From the NCBI GenBank assembly GCA_903949225.1, contig CAJAYZ010000693.1, positions 1-8,546 on the forward strand: 8,546 nt of DNA, in the 5' to 3' direction. The DNA comes from an uncultured Planctomycetaceae bacterium (lineage in GTDB: Bacteria; Planctomycetota; Planctomycetia; Pirellulales; UBA1268). Positions 6,329-8,546 of the stretch are shown piece by piece. The translations under genes and the position numbers were made by a program. The notes beneath the pieces were generated by a model. It ran no database searches. It was not told the origin of the DNA and saw only the letters and a list, made by a program, of their open reading frames with translations. Positions within the stretch are counted from its first letter, which is position 1. The number at the start of each line of letters is the position of its first letter.

Positions 6329-7138
6329 GTACTTGACCGGCTGGGCCGGCGTGGAGCGCGACGGCGGCATCCCGGCCGGGCTCGTGAACGGCCACCAGTT
6401 GCCGTTGGCGGTCTGCTGCTGCGGGACCGGCGGCAACTGCCCGGAGAGGGCCTGCTGCTGCGACTGCAGCGCCGCCTGGGTCTGGTTGTTGAATTGCTGC
6501 ACTTGGTTGTTGAACTGCTGCGAGTATTGATTGCCGGCGGCCTGGAGCTGATTGTTGATCTGCTGCCCCTGCTGGTTGGCGTACTGCTGCATCTGGTTGG
6601 CCATCTGCTGCGGCTGCTGCTGGAGCTGGTTGGTGTACTGTTGCGCCTGGTTGTTGAGACCTTGCGTGTATTGATTGGTCTGGTTTTGGAGTTGGTTGCC
6701 GTACTGCTGGATGTTCGGCGGGGCGGCTGGTTGGCTGCTCGGTGCCCAGGTCCAGGAGTTGTTTGTCGGCGCTGCCGGAGCCGTCGCAGCGGGGAGCGAC
6801 GGCGGAGCCAGGGCCGTCGTCGGTTGGGGGGCCATCGGGGCGGCGGCGAAGTTGCCGTAGGGAGCCGGCTGGCCGATCATGCCTGTCGCGGGAGGCGCGA
6901 CCGTCATCGGCGCGGGGTAGGCAGAGGGGTGGGCCGGGTAGGCCATCGGCATCGCCGCGGTCTGTTGGGGCGTCTGGCATCCCGAGGCGATGAGAACGCA
7001 GGCCAAGGCCGTCGCAGCGAGCATTCCCGGTGCAGACGCCCTGCTTTTCGGTGCGGAATCGGGGCCGCGATCGTCGGCAGGCGTCGACGCGGAGGCCGCG
7101 ACGGGCCGCATTCCACGGAACGGTCGTCGAAGGGGCAT
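6326..7138 (-). CDS. Gln/Asn-rich lipoprotein with 11-residue repeats, unknown function
   Basis: 270 residues from ATG 7138; I do not recognise a family. Seen: a basic N-terminus (MPLRRPFRGMRP), a hydrophobic segment MLAATALACVLIA (39-51) and a lipobox ASGC with C54, so export and lipid attachment by signal peptidase II are likely; Gln at +2 would favour the outer membrane by the E. coli rule. The signal n-region is unusually long. Residues 55-143 are rich in Pro, Ala, Met and Tyr (YPA motifs). Residues 146-233 form eight 11-residue units, the last degenerate, rich in Gln and Asn. The C-terminus contains NGNWWPF and ends PVKY. The mature part has no Asp or Glu, one Arg, one Lys and one His. 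Alternative starts are GTG 7150 and ATG 7111; none has a convincing Shine-Dalgarno sequence. It converges on the nucleoside hydrolase and diverges from queG. A structural or envelope role is only a guess. Confidence 0.72.
   Translation of the reverse strand: MPLRRPFRGMRPVAASASTPADDRGPDSAPKSRASAPGMLAATALACVLIASGCQTPQQTAAMPMAYPAHPSAYPAPMTVAPPATGMIGQPAPYGNFAAAPMAPQPTTALAPPSLPAATAPAAPTNNSWTWAPSSQPAAPPNIQQYGNQLQNQTNQYTQGLNNQAQQYTNQLQQQPQQMANQMQQYANQQGQQINNQLQAAGNQYSQQFNNQVQQFNNQTQAALQSQQQALSGQLPPVPQQQTANGNWWPFTSPAGMPPSRSTPAQPVKY
6440..6703 (-). repeat. Tandem 33-nt (11-codon) repeats, eight units
   Basis: Seven clear and one degenerate 11-residue units within the lipoprotein (residues 146-233). 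Units include YGNQLQNQTNQ, YTQGLNNQAQQ, YTNQLQQQPQQ, MANQMQQYANQ, QGQQINNQLQA, AGNQYSQQFNN and QVQQFNNQTQA. Position 5 is L, L, L, M, I, Y, F (then Q), and position 1 is Y, Y, Y, M in the first four. About 60 percent of the first 77 residues are Gln or Asn (46 by hand count), with no charged residue. The period is that of hendecad helices. The units are diverged at DNA level, so this is an old duplication or maintained by selection rather than a recent expansion. Confidence 0.75.
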
Positions 7139-7202
7139 GGCGTGGGACACGACGGCGTCTCCGCGGACGGGCGGGGGGCTGGGAAACGTTCAAGGCGGCG
7201 GG

Positions 7203-7231
7203 ACAATAGCGAATCCCCCCATCCGGTCCAG
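7203..7231 (-). promoter_or_regulatory. Weak candidate promoter for the lipoprotein gene
   Basis: On the minus strand TATTGT (7203-7208, 4 of 6 matches to TATAAT) lies 17 nt downstream of CTGGAC (7226-7231), a poor -35 match. It is about 65 nt upstream of ATG 7138. The call rests on motif and position only. Confidence 0.2.
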
Positions 7232-7297
7232 AGCAGTTCCCCCCCGCCACTTCAGTCGGCTTGTCCACCGCCGGTCGGCTCCGTCCATGGGGCACGC

Positions 7298-7325
7298 TCG
7301 ACAGACGCCCCTCCTTCGCTAGGTT
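7298..7325 (+). promoter_or_regulatory. Candidate promoter for queG
   Basis: TCGACA (7298-7303, 5 of 6 matches to TTGACA) is followed after 16 nt by TAGGTT (7320-7325, 3 of 6 matches to TATAAT). It lies about 40 nt before the GTG start at 7365. The rest of the 226-nt divergent gap (7139-7364) shows C- and G-runs but no RNA gene or convincing operator. Confidence 0.3.
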
Positions 7326-7364
7326 CCCGAGTTTTCGCGACTCCCTTCCACCACGCCATTCACT

Positions 7365-8546
7365 GTGCCCCCGATTCCTCCCCCTCTGACCGGTGCGACG
7401 GCCGACCCGGACGGGCTGCTCGACGACCTCCGGGCTGAGGCGGTCAGGCTCGGATTTTCAAGGCTCGGTGTGGCATCGACGGCCAGCGAACACCGCGACG
7501 GGCTCGTCCATGCGGCCTTCCGCAACTGGCTGGAACGGGGCTTGGGCGGGCCGATGACCGATTGGCTCGCCGGGCACGAGCCGCTGCGTCGCAATCCCGA
7601 AGGCATGCTCCGTGGCGTCCGCAGCGTCGTGATGCTCGCCACCGACCATCCCCGGCCGGAGGCGGCGGCGACGTCGGTCGGGAGCGGCCGGGTGGCCGCC
7701 TATGCCCGCGGCGACGACTACCACCCGCTCCTCCGCCGGCGCGTCAACGACCTCGGCGCCTGGCTCGAGGCCCGCGTGCCCGGCTGCCGGACGCGCGGCG
7801 TCGTCGATTCCGCGCCGTTCTCGGAACGGGAGTTTGGCTGGCTCGCCGGGCTGGGATGGTTTGGCAAGAATTGCCTCCTCATCGATCCCTCGGCCGGCAG
7901 TTATTTCCTCCTCACGGGGCTCCTCACCGATCTCGTTCTGCCGGTGGCCGAGCCGATCCGCGTCGACCACTGTGGCACCTGCACCGCCTGCCTCGATGCC
8001 TGTCCCACCGGCGCCTTCGTCGCTCCGCGCATCCTCGACGCCGGCCGGTGCATCAGCGGGATCACGATCGAGCAGCGCGGCCCGGTGTCGACCGGGCTCC
8101 GCCCCGCGCTGGGGACGTGGGTGTTTGGCTGCGATGTATGCCAGGAGGTCTGCCCCTGGAATCGTCGCGCGCCCGGTTCGGCGGAGCCGGCGCTCCAGCC
8201 CCGCGACGGCGCCGGCGGCCTGGAGCTTGCGAGCCTCCTCGGCCTTGACGACGCGGCTTTCCGGGAACGCTTCCGTGGCTCAGCGATCCTCCGGGCGAAG
8301 CGGTCGGGGCTGCTCCGGTCGGCGGCGATCGCGCTTGGCAACCGCCCCGACCCCGCGGCCGCTGCCGCGCTCGTCGCGGCGCTCGACGACGCCGACAGCA
8401 ACGTCCGCGGGGCGGTCGCCTGGGCGCTGGGGCGGTGGCTCGCTGGGGAGGGAGCGTGTGCCGGGCGGGCCGCGGCGGCGCTCAACGCCCGGCTTCGTCT
8501 CGAGACCGACGCAGACGTCCGCCGCGAGATCGAGGGGGCGCTTCAC
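7365..8546 (+). CDS. queG: Epoxyqueuosine reductase QueG, 3' end outside the window
   Basis: 394 residues, still open at the right edge. QueG reduces epoxyqueuosine to queuosine at the tRNA wobble position 34, using cobalamin and two [4Fe-4S] clusters in the cytoplasm. Seen: YARGDDYH (113-120); VVDSAPFSERE (146-156) with D148 as the likely catalytic acid; AGLGWFGKNCLL (161-172); C203, C206, C209, C213 (CGTCTACLDACP); C229 in GRCIS; and C256, C259, C263 (GCDVCQEVCPWNR). Eight Cys are present, the number needed for two clusters. From about 315, HEAT-like repeats (LRSAAIALGN, VRGAVAWALGRW) form the C-terminal tRNA-binding region found in many QueG proteins. The start is GTG at 7365: an in-frame TAG at 7320-7322 leaves little room upstream and no ATG lies between. 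No Shine-Dalgarno sequence is visible. At this length the protein should be nearly complete. Confidence 0.93.
   Translation, partial: MPPIPPPLTGATADPDGLLDDLRAEAVRLGFSRLGVASTASEHRDGLVHAAFRNWLERGLGGPMTDWLAGHEPLRRNPEGMLRGVRSVVMLATDHPRPEAAATSVGSGRVAAYARGDDYHPLLRRRVNDLGAWLEARVPGCRTRGVVDSAPFSEREFGWLAGLGWFGKNCLLIDPSAGSYFLLTGLLTDLVLPVAEPIRVDHCGTCTACLDACPTGAFVAPRILDAGRCISGITIEQRGPVSTGLRPALGTWVFGCDVCQEVCPWNRRAPGSAEPALQPRDGAGGLELASLLGLDDAAFRERFRGSAILRAKRSGLLRSAAIALGNRPDPAAAAALVAALDDADSNVRGAVAWALGRWLAGEGACAGRAAAALNARLRLETDADVRREIEGALH

Noticed and set aside
5176..6336. Plus-strand open frame of 386 codons in a second frame of the nucleoside hydrolase
   Set aside because: Arg/Pro/Gly-rich shadow; the hydrolase frame carries the IUNH motifs.
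7329..7343. GAGT...ACTC hairpin upstream of queG
   Set aside because: Only 4 paired bases; too weak to support a regulatory call, and no riboswitch-like structure was seen.
6494..7438. Plus-strand open frame of 314 codons antisense to the lipoprotein
   Set aside because: Its Leu/Val-rich first part is the complement of the Gln/Asn repeat codons and the rest is Arg/Gly-rich. The minus-strand frame has a signal peptide, lipobox and repeat logic, so it is preferred.
1..8546. tRNA, rRNA, CRISPR array, insertion sequence, phage or defence system
   Set aside because: Nearly all of the window is explained by seven genes; no direct-repeat array, transposase, integrase or terminal inverted repeats were seen.

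Overview
The window is a high-GC, gene-dense stretch of bacterial chromosome holding seven protein-coding genes, two of them cut by the window edges. No RNA gene, CRISPR array, phage or transposon is visible. GTG/TTG starts, mostly absent Shine-Dalgarno sequences, a sialate O-acetylesterase-type SGNH hydrolase, a copper ATPase led by a CPMHP...CPICGM domain and a low-complexity lipoprotein together suggest a planctomycete-like bacterium. This is inference from gene style; no phylogenetic marker is present.

Layout, left to right. (1) 1-642 (+): C-terminal part of a SASA/DUF303-type acetylesterase. (2) 688-1491 (+): PhnP-like metallo-beta-lactamase-fold hydrolase. (3) 1511-4054 (-): Cu(I)-type P1B ATPase, placed 27 nt behind (4) 4082-5227 (-): anthranilate phosphoribosyltransferase TrpD, so the two are probably co-transcribed. 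(5) 5369-6310 (+): nucleoside hydrolase of the IUNH family, divergent from trpD. (6) 6326-7138 (-): an almost uncharged lipoprotein with 11-residue Gln/Asn-rich repeats. (7) 7365-8546 (+): epoxyqueuosine reductase QueG, divergent from the lipoprotein and running off the right end.

The genes do not form one pathway. They are mostly housekeeping or stress functions: tRNA modification, tryptophan synthesis, nucleoside salvage, copper export and ester hydrolysis. The two convergent junctions (1488-1514 and 6308-6328) share a design: a short perfect inverted repeat whose arms contain both genes' TGA stop codons. The two divergent junctions carry weak promoter-like motifs.

I found no convincing undescribed multi-gene system. 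The least explained object is the hendecad-repeat lipoprotein. Smaller oddities are the triple Cys-Cys leader of the copper ATPase, the rebuilt metal-loop region of TrpD, the altered active-site motifs of the nucleoside hydrolase, and the trpD-copper ATPase pairing.
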